A DNA stretch of 64,000 nucleotides from Olavius algarvensis Delta 4 endosymbiont (GCA_905176665.1 CAJINA010000259.1:241203-305202), one strand, 5' to 3'. Positions 24,040-33,012 are shown, numbered from the stretch's first letter. Numbers and translations: made by a program. The notes: generated from the sequence alone by a model not told the origin.

Positions 24040-25542
24040 ATGATTACAGGCTATGCCACGCAGGCGGGAACCGCCGCGTATGCGGACCGGCACAATACCG
24101 TCGCCTATCATACAGTCGGGCCCGAAGGGCTGCATGTGAGCCAGGCCGGGTTCGGCTGCTATCGTATCAGTGCCGGTATCCAGGCCCATGCCGCCGCTCT
24201 GGAGCAGGCTCTGCAAAGCGGGATCAACCTGATCGACACCAGCACCAATTATGCCGACGGCGACAGCGAACAATTGGTGGGCGCCGTCCTGCAGCAGGTG
24301 GTCGACAAGCACAGCCTGACGCGCGACCAGGTGGTGGTGGTTTCCAAGGTGGGTTACCTGCAGGGCCAAAACCTGACCCTCAGCCGCGATAGGGATGCCG
24401 CCGGCAGGCCTTTTCCGGACCTGGTGGCATACGGTCCGGACCTGCAACACTGCATCCACCCCGAATTCATCGCGGATCAACTGACCCGCAGTCTCGACCG
24501 GCTCGGCCTCGCTACCCTGGATTGTTACCTGCTTCACAACCCGGAGTACTATCTTGAGTGGGCCCTGAAAACACAAATGACGCTGGAGGATGCCCGCGCT
24601 GAATATTACCGCCGCATCCAGTTGGCTTTTAGCCACCTCGAAAAAGAAGTCACTGCCGGTCGCATCCGCACCTACGGTATCAGCTCTAATGCCTTTCCCG
24701 TATCCCGCGAGAACCCCCAATTCACATCCCTGGAAAACATCTGGGATATCGTGACGCGCAATGGAGACGACCACCATTTTGCCCTGGTACAGATGCCGCT
24801 CAACATCATGGAGAGAGGCGCGGTACTGGAAATGAACCAGGCCGGCCCCAAAAGTGTACTGACCCTGGCACATGAGAAGAATTTAGGTGTGTTGATCAAC
24901 CGTCCCCTGAATGCCTTCGACGGCAACAGCCTTGTCCGCCTGGCCGACACGAAGGCAGCCACCGCCCAGCCTCACGATACGATCATCCGAAAAATCCGGA
25001 TGGTCATCAAGTCGGAAACCCGACTCTGGAGAAAAATTCTGCCGGACTGTGAGGCCATTCCGGACGGCATCAAGATACGGATCAAAGAGCAGGCCGCGGT
25101 GGGCGATGCGCTTAAGCACTATTGGAAAAACTTCGGATCCTACGAAAGGTGGCGGCAGACCAAGAACAGTATGTTTCTGCCCCGGGTGCAGGGCGTATTC
25201 GACTACCTGGCCCAGCAGGCCGACGCACATGCCGATCTGGCGGGCTGGATAGAGGCCCATGCGGCGTGCCTGGAAGACGCATTTACGGCTGTGGCATCGC
25301 AGTATAGCGCCGCGGCCGCCCGTCGGACAACCTCCATCCGGGCCGCCATCTCGGCTGCGGACCCCGATTGGGCCCGGGCCCATTCCTTGAGCCAGGGAGC
25401 CGTGCGGGCCATTCGATCAACCAAGGGGGTATCAGCGGTACTGGTCGGCATGCGCCGGCCCGCATATGTGGACGATATTCTGACGGAACTGCAACAGCCG
25501 GTCCAGACCACGGAACGGGCCGGATCATGGGAGTCTCTGTAA
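24040..25542 (+). CDS. Aldo/keto reductase with long C-terminal extension
   Basis: 500 residues, well above the usual ~320. The AKR barrel runs from ~25 to ~300 with tetrad elements INLIDTSTNYADG (D, Y), VVVSKVGYLQG (K) and CYLLHNPEYY (H). A further ~180 residues, mostly helical, contain an AISAADPDWARAHSLSQGAV segment and then the closing VSAVLVGMRRPAYVDDIL, so the barrel end appears displaced by an insertion. Start ATG 24040 with AAGGAG. Operon with DUF3786 upstream (61 bases) and DUF3783 downstream (32 bases). Substrate unknown. Confidence 0.85.
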   Translation: MITGYATQAGTAAYADRHNTVAYHTVGPEGLHVSQAGFGCYRISAGIQAHAAALEQALQSGINLIDTSTNYADGDSEQLVGAVLQQVVDKHSLTRDQVVVVSKVGYLQGQNLTLSRDRDAAGRPFPDLVAYGPDLQHCIHPEFIADQLTRSLDRLGLATLDCYLLHNPEYYLEWALKTQMTLEDARAEYYRRIQLAFSHLEKEVTAGRIRTYGISSNAFPVSRENPQFTSLENIWDIVTRNGDDHHFALVQMPLNIMERGAVLEMNQAGPKSVLTLAHEKNLGVLINRPLNAFDGNSLVRLADTKAATAQPHDTIIRKIRMVIKSETRLWRKILPDCEAIPDGIKIRIKEQAAVGDALKHYWKNFGSYERWRQTKNSMFLPRVQGVFDYLAQQADAHADLAGWIEAHAACLEDAFTAVASQYSAAAARRTTSIRAAISAADPDWARAHSLSQGAVRAIRSTKGVSAVLVGMRRPAYVDDILTELQQPVQTTERAGSWESL

Positions 25543-25574
25543 TCACAGAACGGTTGAAACAAGGAGAATAACAG

Positions 25575-25997
25575 ATGAACGCTGGCACGTTTGAAAAGGT
25601 AACCCAATCCACAAAAGCCCTGTATGGCCCCCGGAAACTGCTTCTGTGTGGGTTCGCGGCCTCTATGCAGGCCAACTTTGCCAAAGTCCTGGAATTCAGC
25701 GGACTGGCGGAGCTTGATGTAGTCTGGGTGTCGGCAGCGCAAGCCGATGACGAGATCGGTCAATTGATGGAACTTACCCCCGGAACCGGAACAGGGATCG
25801 ACTCCGACCTGCCCCGTGCTATCGTCGTGGCCGGTATCGGCGAAAATGAACTGCACAGCTTGATGAATGCCTGCCGGGCCAGCGGTATGAAATCCGCGCT
25901 TTGGGCGGTCCTGACACCTGTTTCCGAAAAATGGACGCTACGTCAACTCCTCGTGGAACTTGAAGCGGAGCGCACCGCTCTGCAGGACAAGGCCTAA
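25575..25997 (+). CDS. DUF3783 protein
   Basis: 140 residues, soluble. It has a GFAASMQANFAKVLEFSGL stretch, then LPRAIVVAGIGENELHSLMN and CRASGMKSALWAVLTPVSEK, then WTLRQLLVELEAER near the end. That pattern (an alpha/beta domain that ends by comparing to a neighbour's LTP...W motif) agrees with DUF3783, a family of unknown function in anaerobes. AAGGAG precedes the ATG. It is the last gene of the plus-strand cluster starting at 23185, and converges with the sulfite reductase gene. Confidence 0.7.
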   Translation: MNAGTFEKVTQSTKALYGPRKLLLCGFAASMQANFAKVLEFSGLAELDVVWVSAAQADDEIGQLMELTPGTGTGIDSDLPRAIVVAGIGENELHSLMNACRASGMKSALWAVLTPVSEKWTLRQLLVELEAERTALQDKA

Positions 25998-26025
25998 CGG
26001 TCGGTTTGCGGCCCATCTGGCTGGG

Positions 26026-26679
26026 CTAGAGCACCTCGCGAAACGGTTCCAGGCCGACACGCTCGATCATCTTCCCGAGCCGCTCACCTCTTTTACCGTT
26101 TTCGCGGTAAAATTCCACCAGACGCGCTATGAGGGCGAGGGTCGCTTCATCCGTGAGCCCAGACGTCAAATCAACCGCCAGGCGCGGGCGGGGGCCCACA
26201 TTTCCCCCGATCATCAGGGTCCACCCGTCGGCTTTGCCAACCAGGCCGATATCCCGGACCACCGATTCCGAGCAGTTCAGATTGCATCCGGACACGGCCA
26301 TCTTCAGCTTGTTGGGCAGCTGCATGCCGTGATAGGTTTCATCCAGTTTCAAACCCAGGTTCAGGGCGTCCTGCACAGCCAGGCGGCAGTACTCGATTCC
26401 CGGGCACGTACGGATGCTGCGTACACACAACCCCACGGCCGCGCCTTTGTCCACGCCCAGATCATCCCAGACGGCATCGATGTCCTGCTCTTTGAGGCCC
26501 ACCAGGGCAAACCGGGTAGCCCCGGTTATTTTTATCAGGTCAACCTCGTATTTCTCGGCGACATTGGCGACCCGGCGCAGCAATTCCGGTGTTACCAGTC
26601 CGCAGGGAATATGCGGGGCAATAGCATACGTTTTCTTGTCGCGCTGTAAAATGGCACCTTTCTCTCCCAGCTTTAGCAT
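26026..26679 (-). CDS. Small siroheme [4Fe-4S] sulfite/nitrite reductase, assimilatory type
   Basis: 217 residues. Siroheme/cluster ligands: C92-x5-C98 (RTCPGIEYCRLA) and C132-x3-C136 (SGCNLNCSES), the standard sulfite/nitrite reductase pattern. An N-terminal ferredoxin-like half domain (HIPCGLVTPELLRRVANVAE) precedes it. Length and layout match the single-domain low-spin assimilatory sulfite reductase of Desulfovibrio vulgaris (~218 residues), much smaller than DsrAB or CysI. Start ATG 26679 is chosen because GGGAGGT lies four bases upstream. Six-electron reduction of sulfite is likely; the physiological role in this family is unsettled. Confidence 0.85.
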   Translation of the reverse strand: MLKLGEKGAILQRDKKTYAIAPHIPCGLVTPELLRRVANVAEKYEVDLIKITGATRFALVGLKEQDIDAVWDDLGVDKGAAVGLCVRSIRTCPGIEYCRLAVQDALNLGLKLDETYHGMQLPNKLKMAVSGCNLNCSESVVRDIGLVGKADGWTLMIGGNVGPRPRLAVDLTSGLTDEATLALIARLVEFYRENGKRGERLGKMIERVGLEPFREVL

Positions 26680-26818
26680 GCACACCTCCCGATTCAGCAA
26701 TCACACTTTCCGGCCCGCAATCCGGTGCAGGCTCCGGCAGCAGTGTCTGTATTGTCCCTCAAGTTTTCAAACAAATAGACCCAGGCCGGCAATATAACCG
26801 GCCGCACTCCGCTCAGAT

Positions 26819-27376
26819 TCAGGTCAGGTGATGCTGCCGCACGTACTCATACATCACCAGTGAGGCCGCCACGCTGACATTGAGGCTCTGTACCTTCCCG
26901 AACTGCGGAATCCTTACCATCTGTATATCGCCATAGCGGCCCGGATCAAAACTCAGCCCAACCCCTTCGTTGCCGAACACAAAGGCGCTCTTTTCCGGCA
27001 GGGTACATCCACCGAGGGTCTTGCCGGCTTGCGGTGCGGTGGCAAACAACCGGTACCCCTGACGACGCAGCACCTGGTAACAGCTGTCGAAGTCACCGTG
27101 ATAATGCGCCGGTACCCATTTGAACGATCCCATGGCCGGGCCCGGATCGAAATAGTCGACGCCGATCAGGTGTACCTCCCGCATGCCAAAGGCATCTGCA
27201 CTCCTGAAGACTTTACCCACATTGAACTGAGGCTTGAGGTGGTCCAGAATAACGATGCCGGGATGGGGCCCCGGCTTGGCCAGCCGGTTGAGCAAACGCT
27301 GCCGCTCATAGTTCTTACGGGCCAGCCGCCGCTCGCGTATGAGCCGCCGGGTCAATTTTTTCAGACGTCTTCCCAT
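26819..27376 (-). CDS. SpoU/TrmH-family RNA 2'-O-methyltransferase
   Basis: 185 residues. A basic N-terminus (KKLTRRLIRERRLARKNYER) precedes the SPOUT knot: motif 1 HLKPQFNVGKVFRSADAFG, motif 2 FVFGNEGVGLS, motif 3 PQFGKVQSLNVSVAASLVMY. These form the SAM-binding trefoil knot; the Arg and Asn of motifs 1 and 3 are present. It methylates a ribose in tRNA or rRNA; the exact position cannot be told. It is divergent from the MORN gene, with ~95 bases between. Confidence 0.88.
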   Translation of the reverse strand: MGRRLKKLTRRLIRERRLARKNYERQRLLNRLAKPGPHPGIVILDHLKPQFNVGKVFRSADAFGMREVHLIGVDYFDPGPAMGSFKWVPAHYHGDFDSCYQVLRRQGYRLFATAPQAGKTLGGCTLPEKSAFVFGNEGVGLSFDPGRYGDIQMVRIPQFGKVQSLNVSVAASLVMYEYVRQHHLT

Positions 27377-27470
27377 GTGGTTACAGAAAGCTATGTAAAT
27401 TTCAGAACGGATCTTGTATAATCCTTTTCACTCGAATTGTCACCATCAAACCAGGGCGGATGGAGAAATC

Positions 27471-28493
27471 ATGATGAAAAAGGTTGTACTTATTGCAGGT
27501 TACGTGTTTATCGCAGTTCTGACGGTTTTCCTGGGTGTTTCTGTAGCGCAGGCCGGCTGTGAAAAAGGGGATTGCACGAATGGGCCCGGCCGCTATGCCT
27601 GGCCGGACGGGTCCAGCTATACCGGCGATTTTCTAAACGGTAAATTTCACGGCCAGGGAACTTACGCCTGGGCGGACGGCAAGAAATATGTTGGCGGGTT
27701 TAAGGGTGATAAACGCAGCGGCCTGGGCACGTTTACCTGGCCCAATGGCGCCAACTACTATGGTGAGTGGGAAAACGGCAAGAAAGTCGGCTACGGCATC
27801 TACACCTTCCCGGACGGCCGCAAAAACATGGGTATTTGGGAAAATGGATCGCTTGCCCAGGAAATGGACGAGGCCGAGGTGCAGGCCTTGCTGGCCCCGA
27901 AAACAATGCCCCCGGCACCGGCCGTCACGGCTGCCGCTGCAGCGCCGGCAGCGCCCGATTCACCACCTCCCGCAGCCGCGCCGGCCGATAGTGGTGCGGA
28001 CAACGACCTGGACAAGCAGTTGGCCGCCCTGACCGGGCAGGTTGAACAGGCGGCGGACACAGAACAGCGTATCCAGGCTAACGAAGCCGCAGCCGCAGCT
28101 CCGGCCGATGGAACCCCCTATGTGGTTTCCGTCCAGAAGCTGTCGCTGGTGGACGGGCGAACCTTCAACACCTGGGACAACATCCCCTTGCTGGCAGTCG
28201 GTCCTATTGCCCCCATCGGTACCTGCAGCGTGAAAATCGACCAGGATGCGTCGGATAAGAATGCCGGCAAATTCATGGTTCAGCTGAAAATCGTCAACAG
28301 CTCCGGCTGCCCGCTAGAGTTCCAGGGGTTCATTCAGGCAGGCGACTACTACGTGAGAATGGTCTCCTGGTCCGGGGCCCAGGCGTTAGCCCCCCAAAGC
28401 GAGAAGGAGATTTCACAGGCTATCACCCTCGAAAAGGATGCCCCGCGTTCCGACATCGTGTTCAAACTGCAGGGAGCCGGTTGTCAAATGTGA
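27471..28493 (+). CDS. Secreted MORN-repeat protein
   Basis: 340 residues from ATG 27471 (GGAG upstream; the frame also extends to 27414). Signal peptide VVLIAGYVFIAVLTVFLG to VSVAQA. Residues ~33-120 hold four MORN repeats (GRYAWPDGSSYTGDFLNGKF, HGQGTYAWADGKKYVGGFKG and so on). Residues ~140-200 are an Ala/Pro-rich linker. Residues ~205-335 are a beta-rich domain with conserved Cys (GTCSVKIDQD, SSGCPLEFQG, GAGCQM). Probably periplasmic or surface-located. MORN repeats outside the cytoplasm usually serve as a structural scaffold; function is otherwise unknown. The stop at 28493 converges with fcl. Confidence 0.85.
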   Translation: MMKKVVLIAGYVFIAVLTVFLGVSVAQAGCEKGDCTNGPGRYAWPDGSSYTGDFLNGKFHGQGTYAWADGKKYVGGFKGDKRSGLGTFTWPNGANYYGEWENGKKVGYGIYTFPDGRKNMGIWENGSLAQEMDEAEVQALLAPKTMPPAPAVTAAAAAPAAPDSPPPAAAPADSGADNDLDKQLAALTGQVEQAADTEQRIQANEAAAAAPADGTPYVVSVQKLSLVDGRTFNTWDNIPLLAVGPIAPIGTCSVKIDQDASDKNAGKFMVQLKIVNSSGCPLEFQGFIQAGDYYVRMVSWSGAQALAPQSEKEISQAITLEKDAPRSDIVFKLQGAGCQM

Positions 28494-28528
28494 TCAGAAT
28501 TGGACAGCCCGGGCTGACAAATGGGTGT

Positions 28529-29623
28529 CTACTTAGAAAAAGTCCGGTAGACCCTCTCAATGCCCTCTTTCAGGGGAATGGTCGGCTGCCAGCCAAGTTG
28601 CGATATCCTGCTGGAATCCATCAATTTCCTATCCATTCCATCAGGTTTTGACTCGTCCCAGTGAATGGCGCCCTCATATCCCACCACCTGGGCCACCAGA
28701 TGCACCAGGTCATGAATGGAAATCTCGCGGCCGGCACCTATGTTCAAAAATGAAATCTGGGCCTCCGCCATCATCTGCTCGTAACGTTCATCTTCAAGAC
28801 GCATGACAAACAGGCAGGCCGTCGCCATATCATCCACATGTAAAAATTCCCGCAGCGGTTTTCCAGAGCCCCACATGACCATCCCGGGCGACTTGGGACG
28901 ACTATCTATATTGGTATTAAAAACAGTGGGATGTCCTGCCTTATCTAAAAGGGCATCCAAGCATGCACGGACATCATACGGGATCGGACCATACCGTTGC
29001 TGATCACTGTGCAGCGCATCGCCATCCCCTTTGCAGGCTTTTTTAGCCAAATGCAATTTCCGGATAATGGCCGGCAGTACATGCGAGTTCTCAAGATCGT
29101 AGTTGTCATTCTGACCAAACAGGTTCGTCGGCATGACCGCCCGGAAGGCTGTCCGGTGTTGTGCATTGTAGGCTTCACACATCTTGATTCCACCGATTTT
29201 GGCGACCGCGTAGGGTTCATTGGTTGGTTCCAGGGCCCCGGTGAGCAAAGACTCCTCGCGCAAGGGCTGGGCCGCCTGCCGTGGATAAATGCATGAACTG
29301 CCTAAAAACAGGAGGCGCCGGATGCCGGCTTCAAAAGCTTGATGCATGACATTGGCCTCGATCATCAAATTCTCATAGATGAAATTGGCTCTATACGTGT
29401 TATTGGCATACACGCCGCCGACCCGGGCCGCCGCCAGGAAGACAGCGTCAATCTTCTCTTTTGAAAAAAACCGCCTGACGGCCCGCTGCTCGGTCAGGTC
29501 AAGCGCCTGGCGCGTGCGCGTCACGATCCGCGTAAAGCCGCCGGCTTTGAGTCGTCGCACCAACGCCGAACCGGCCATCCCCCTATGGCCCGCCACAAAA
29601 ATCCTGTCATGGGTATCCAGCAT
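28529..29623 (-). CDS. fcl: GDP-L-fucose synthase
   Basis: 364 residues, an NADPH-dependent epimerase/reductase converting GDP-4-keto-6-deoxy-mannose to GDP-L-fucose. Rossmann motif VAGHRGMAGSALVRRL, SSCIYP for the catalytic Ser region, and Y-x3-K in EPYAVAKIGG. The start at 29623 (MLDTHDRIFVAGHRG) lies five bases after the gmd stop; the longer frame would overlap gmd. It is longer than E. coli Fcl (321) because of an insert near ACKGDGDALHSDQQRYGPIP. It completes the GDP-fucose pathway with gmd. Confidence 0.93.
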   Translation of the reverse strand: MLDTHDRIFVAGHRGMAGSALVRRLKAGGFTRIVTRTRQALDLTEQRAVRRFFSKEKIDAVFLAAARVGGVYANNTYRANFIYENLMIEANVMHQAFEAGIRRLLFLGSSCIYPRQAAQPLREESLLTGALEPTNEPYAVAKIGGIKMCEAYNAQHRTAFRAVMPTNLFGQNDNYDLENSHVLPAIIRKLHLAKKACKGDGDALHSDQQRYGPIPYDVRACLDALLDKAGHPTVFNTNIDSRPKSPGMVMWGSGKPLREFLHVDDMATACLFVMRLEDERYEQMMAEAQISFLNIGAGREISIHDLVHLVAQVVGYEGAIHWDESKPDGMDRKLMDSSRISQLGWQPTIPLKEGIERVYRTFSK

Positions 29624-29628
29624 AATCT

Positions 29629-30711
29629 TTACTCGAAATAATCCTTTACCTGGAATCCTTCCTGCTGGCACATCTCGTCGCGCCGGGCCTCCTCCAGATC
29701 TGCGGTCACCATTTCGCTAACCAGTTCCGGGAAGGTGATTTTAGGTTCCCAGCCGAGTTTGGCTTTGGCTTTGGTCGGGTCGCCCAGCAGGGTCTCCACC
29801 TCGGTGGGGCGGAAATAACGCGGGTCGATCCGGACAATGGCGCGGCCGTCGAAAAGCCCCTGCTCATCCTCACCCTTGCCCTTCCACTCCAATTGCATGC
29901 CGAGTTCACCGGCGGCCAGGTTCACGAAATCTCTAACGCTGTGCTGCAGCCCCGTGGCAATGACGAAGTCGTCCGGTTCAGCCTGCTGCAGCATGAGCCA
30001 CATCATCTCCACATAGTCCTTCGCATGCCCCCAGTCTCTTAGTGCATCGAGATTGCCCAGGTAGAGGCAGTCCTGGAGGCCCAGTTTGATCCGCGCCAGC
30101 GCCCGGGTGATCTTGCGGGTAACGAAGGTCTCGCCGCGCACGGGTGACTCGTGGTTGAAAAGAATACCGTTGCAGGCAAACATGCTGTAAGCCTCCCGAT
30201 AGTTGATCGTGATCCAGTAGGCGAACAGTTTGGAAACGGCATAGGGTGAGCGGGGATAGAAAGGTGTCTCTTCGGTCTGCGGGATCTGCTGAACTTTTCC
30301 GTAGAGCTCGGAAGTGGAGGCCTGGTAATAGCGGGTCTCCTTTTGAAGGTTCAGGATACGGATCGCCTCCAGCAGCCTCAGGGCTCCGAGGGCATCGGTG
30401 TTGGCCGTGTATTCCGGTGACTCAAACGACACCTGTACATGGCTCTGGGCCGCCAGGTTGTAAACTTCGGACGGCCGCACCTCCTGAATAATGCGAATTA
30501 AGTTGGTCGAATCGGTGAGGTCCCCGTAGTGCATGAAAAAGCGAACACCGATTTCATGGGGGTCCCGGTACAGGTGATCCACGCGATCTGTATTGAACAG
30601 GGAGGCCCTGCGCTTGATCCCGTGGACCTCATAGCCTTTTTTCAAGAGAAATTCGGCCAATAGGGCGCCGTCTTGCCCGGTAACCCCGGTAATAAGAGCT
30701 TTTCTAGCCAT
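29629..30711 (-). CDS. gmd: GDP-mannose 4,6-dehydratase
   Basis: 360 residues, NADP-dependent first step of GDP-L-fucose (and GDP-rhamnose) synthesis. ALITGVTGQDGALLAEFLLK is the nucleotide-binding turn; VYNLAAQSHVQVSF and STSELYGKVQ supply Thr/Glu catalytic elements; SPYAVSKLFAYW gives the Y-x3-K. The C-terminal RPTEVETLLGDPTKAKAKLGW segment is diagnostic of Gmd. Four bases separate it from the small TPR gene upstream, five from fcl downstream. It supplies fucose for surface polysaccharide or glycoprotein. Confidence 0.95.
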   Translation of the reverse strand: MARKALITGVTGQDGALLAEFLLKKGYEVHGIKRRASLFNTDRVDHLYRDPHEIGVRFFMHYGDLTDSTNLIRIIQEVRPSEVYNLAAQSHVQVSFESPEYTANTDALGALRLLEAIRILNLQKETRYYQASTSELYGKVQQIPQTEETPFYPRSPYAVSKLFAYWITINYREAYSMFACNGILFNHESPVRGETFVTRKITRALARIKLGLQDCLYLGNLDALRDWGHAKDYVEMMWLMLQQAEPDDFVIATGLQHSVRDFVNLAAGELGMQLEWKGKGEDEQGLFDGRAIVRIDPRYFRPTEVETLLGDPTKAKAKLGWEPKITFPELVSEMVTADLEEARRDEMCQQEGFQVKDYFE

Positions 30712-30715
30712 GTGC

Positions 30716-30988
30716 TTATCCTTCGTCCATCTGCTGTATTTTTTTTAGTTTTTTCAATTTATTATACCGGAAAATCAGATCCAGCCACTCCCGGAAAAGG
30801 GGCAGGAGCGTGTCGCTCCCCCGGTGTTGTTCCCGGGTTCCCAGAGCCTCCAGCGCTGCCACCAGATCCTTGCGATCCGGCTCTTTGTCAAGCAGGTGAC
30901 GATAAATGCGCCGGGCCTCGTCCAGGTTGCCCTGCTGGGCGTGGACCCGGGCCATGGTAACCGTGTAGAAAGTCTCATCTGCGGTCAT
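30716..30988 (-). CDS. Small TPR-like protein
   Basis: 90 residues. ETFYTVTMARVHAQQGNLDE with ARRIYRHLLDKEPDRKDLVA forms one full TPR and part of a second. The basic C-terminal helix is FRYNKLKKLKKIQQMDEG. It overlaps the ftsB-like gene by four bases (ATGA) and sits four bases before gmd, so it is translationally coupled. It probably mediates protein-protein contact, perhaps with the FtsB-like partner; that role is inferred from context only. Confidence 0.75.
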   Translation of the reverse strand: MTADETFYTVTMARVHAQQGNLDEARRIYRHLLDKEPDRKDLVAALEALGTREQHRGSDTLLPLFREWLDLIFRYNKLKKLKKIQQMDEG

Positions 30989-31311
30989 GGTTTTGTATCC
31001 TTTTGCTTTGCCGGGGGCTTTTTCTTCGCCGGGTCATTGAATCGGACAATCACTTCGTCACGCCCGATCATACCCAGTTCCTGCCGGGCCACGTGCTCGA
31101 TGTAGGCCGGATCGGTCTTAAGGCGGTCTATCTCCCGGCGCAGCGACAGGTTCTGCTGAGTGAGATCACGGTTGTCCCGGAGCAGCCGGTCACGCTCTCC
31201 TTTGAGGCGATCGACTTCAACCACCCCCCGGTCACCAAAAATAATGACCAGCAGGACGTTCAGTAAAACCAGTGTCACTAACGACAATAGAATTTTTTGG
31301 CCGGCGCTCAC
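30985..31311 (-). CDS. FtsB/DivIC-family septum formation initiator
   Basis: About 108 residues from a GTG at 31311 that has a GGGAAG box; in-frame GTG/TTG starts up to 31347 are also possible. One TM helix (ILLSLVTLVLLNVLLVIIFG) is followed by a coiled coil (VVEVDRLKGERDRLLRDNRD, LSLRREIDRLKTDPAYIEHV) and the ARQELGMIGRDEVIVRF motif typical of FtsB/DivIC. These proteins bridge FtsQ and FtsL in the divisome, or act in envelope growth. A Lys/Pro-rich tail follows. Coupled to the TPR gene and downstream of murJ. Confidence 0.85.
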   Translation of the reverse strand: MSAGQKILLSLVTLVLLNVLLVIIFGDRGVVEVDRLKGERDRLLRDNRDLTQQNLSLRREIDRLKTDPAYIEHVARQELGMIGRDEVIVRFNDPAKKKPPAKQKDTKP

Positions 31312-31428
31312 GTCGCTTCCCACCCGCACAGTCACCCGACCCAACAAAGGCGGGTGGCGTATCGTCCCCAGATTAATTGTCTGATCAGAGATTATCTATC
31401 AGTTTTTCCACCAGCATGCAATCAAATG

Positions 31429-33012
31429 TCAGGTGCGGGGACGGGAGCGGATCCCGTTGATCAGGACCGTTAATTCGGAGGAACGGGCCAGCCGAGCGGC
31501 GCTGAAATAGATGATGATACCGGCCAGGATACAAAGGCCGAGTCCAAACCCAACAGACAGGGCTGTCGGGGAACCAGCGCCGTTGATACCCGGCCGGGTA
31601 ACGAAAAGACCGGCCGACATGATCAGGGCACACCCCAACGCTTTGCCGGCTGACCGAAGCATGGCCGCCCCGCCCAGGCAGCCCAATCGGAAGCGCAGGG
31701 CTGTGAAAAGCAAGATCACATTGACCCCTGAGGCAATGGAGGTTGCCAGGGCCAGGCCCGCATGCCCCATGTAGCGCATGAGGGTAAGACCGCAGACGAT
31801 ATTGACCCCAATGCTGACGGCGGCTGTCCAGACCGGTGTGCGGGTATCCTGCAGGGCGTAGAAGGTCTGCGTTGCCAAACGGGCCAAGGTAAACGCCCAT
31901 AGACCGGCAGCATAGTATAAAAGTGCGGCGGCCGTCAGATGAACCGCCTCCAGATCAAAAGCCCCCCTTTTGAATAGCAGCCAGATGATCGGCTCGCGCA
32001 GCAGAATCAGGCCGCACATGGCCGGTATCGTGATAAACAAAACGGTGTTTACCGCGTGGCCCAAGGTCCTGGTGATGGCTGTCCGGTCGCCCGTCAAGGC
32101 CTGACGGGAGAGGCTCGGCAGCAACGCCGTGGCAGCAGCCAGGCCTACAATTCCCAGGGGAAATTGCACCAGACGATCAGCATAATAGAGATAGGAAACA
32201 CTCCCCTGGGGCAGCAAGGTGGCCAACTGCGTGTTGATCAACAGGTTGATTTGATAGACGGCCGCCCCAAACGCGGCCGGCAACATGAGACCGCCTATTT
32301 TTTTCAGCCCCGCATGATAGAAGGCCACCGGCCGGCCGAGGCGGATGCCGTAGCGATAAAGAAACGGGACCTGCAAGGCCAATTGCCCGGCGCCGCCGGC
32401 CAGGACGCCCATCGCCAGACCTTCTACCGGCTGTTCCAGATGGGGTGATACAACAAGGGCCGCACCGATAATGGCCAGGTTCAACACGACCGGCGCCAGT
32501 GCCGGTGCGGCGAAATGACCGAACACATTCAATATTCCCATACTCAGGGCGACAAGCCCGATAAAGAAGATGTAGGGAAACATGATCCGGGTCAATTCTA
32601 CCGTCAATGTAAACAGGGCCGGGTTATCCCTGAAGCCCGGCCCGACCAGCGTGACGATGCTCGGCGCCATCAAGATTCCCAGCAGTACCAGGCCGGTCAA
32701 CAGGATCATCAGTAACAGCAGGGTCGCCTGGGCCAGCCGCAACGCTTCTGCGCGGCCCTTGGCATGCAGGGTCTCGGTGAAAACCGGGATGAAAGAAACA
32801 CTCAGGCTGCCTTCGGCGAACATGCGGCGCAGGAGGTTGGGAATTCGAAAGGCCACAAAAAACGCGTCTGCGCTGGCCGTGGCACCAAACAAACCGGCGA
32901 CCACCGCATCACGTACATAACCGAGCAGCCGGCTGAGGAGGGTGGCGCCCCCGACCACACCCGCCGCCCGGGTAACCTGGTCCTCACCTGAATGGCCGGC
33001 AGTCACGGACAC
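31429..33012 (-). CDS. murJ: Lipid II flippase MurJ
   Basis: 527 residues, inner-membrane MOP-superfamily protein with about 14 TM helices. It moves lipid II across the inner membrane for peptidoglycan synthesis. Family signature near the N-terminus: LLSRLLGYVRDAVVAGLFGA, ADAFFVAFRIPNLLRRMFAE with GSLSVSFIPVF, carrying the conserved Arg residues of the central cavity. The GTG start at 33012 lacks a strong ribosome site; a second GTG lies two codons in. It heads the minus-strand run murJ-ftsB-TPR-gmd-fcl. Confidence 0.93.
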   Translation of the reverse strand: MSVTAGHSGEDQVTRAAGVVGGATLLSRLLGYVRDAVVAGLFGATASADAFFVAFRIPNLLRRMFAEGSLSVSFIPVFTETLHAKGRAEALRLAQATLLLLMILLTGLVLLGILMAPSIVTLVGPGFRDNPALFTLTVELTRIMFPYIFFIGLVALSMGILNVFGHFAAPALAPVVLNLAIIGAALVVSPHLEQPVEGLAMGVLAGGAGQLALQVPFLYRYGIRLGRPVAFYHAGLKKIGGLMLPAAFGAAVYQINLLINTQLATLLPQGSVSYLYYADRLVQFPLGIVGLAAATALLPSLSRQALTGDRTAITRTLGHAVNTVLFITIPAMCGLILLREPIIWLLFKRGAFDLEAVHLTAAALLYYAAGLWAFTLARLATQTFYALQDTRTPVWTAAVSIGVNIVCGLTLMRYMGHAGLALATSIASGVNVILLFTALRFRLGCLGGAAMLRSAGKALGCALIMSAGLFVTRPGINGAGSPTALSVGFGLGLCILAGIIIYFSAARLARSSELTVLINGIRSRPRT

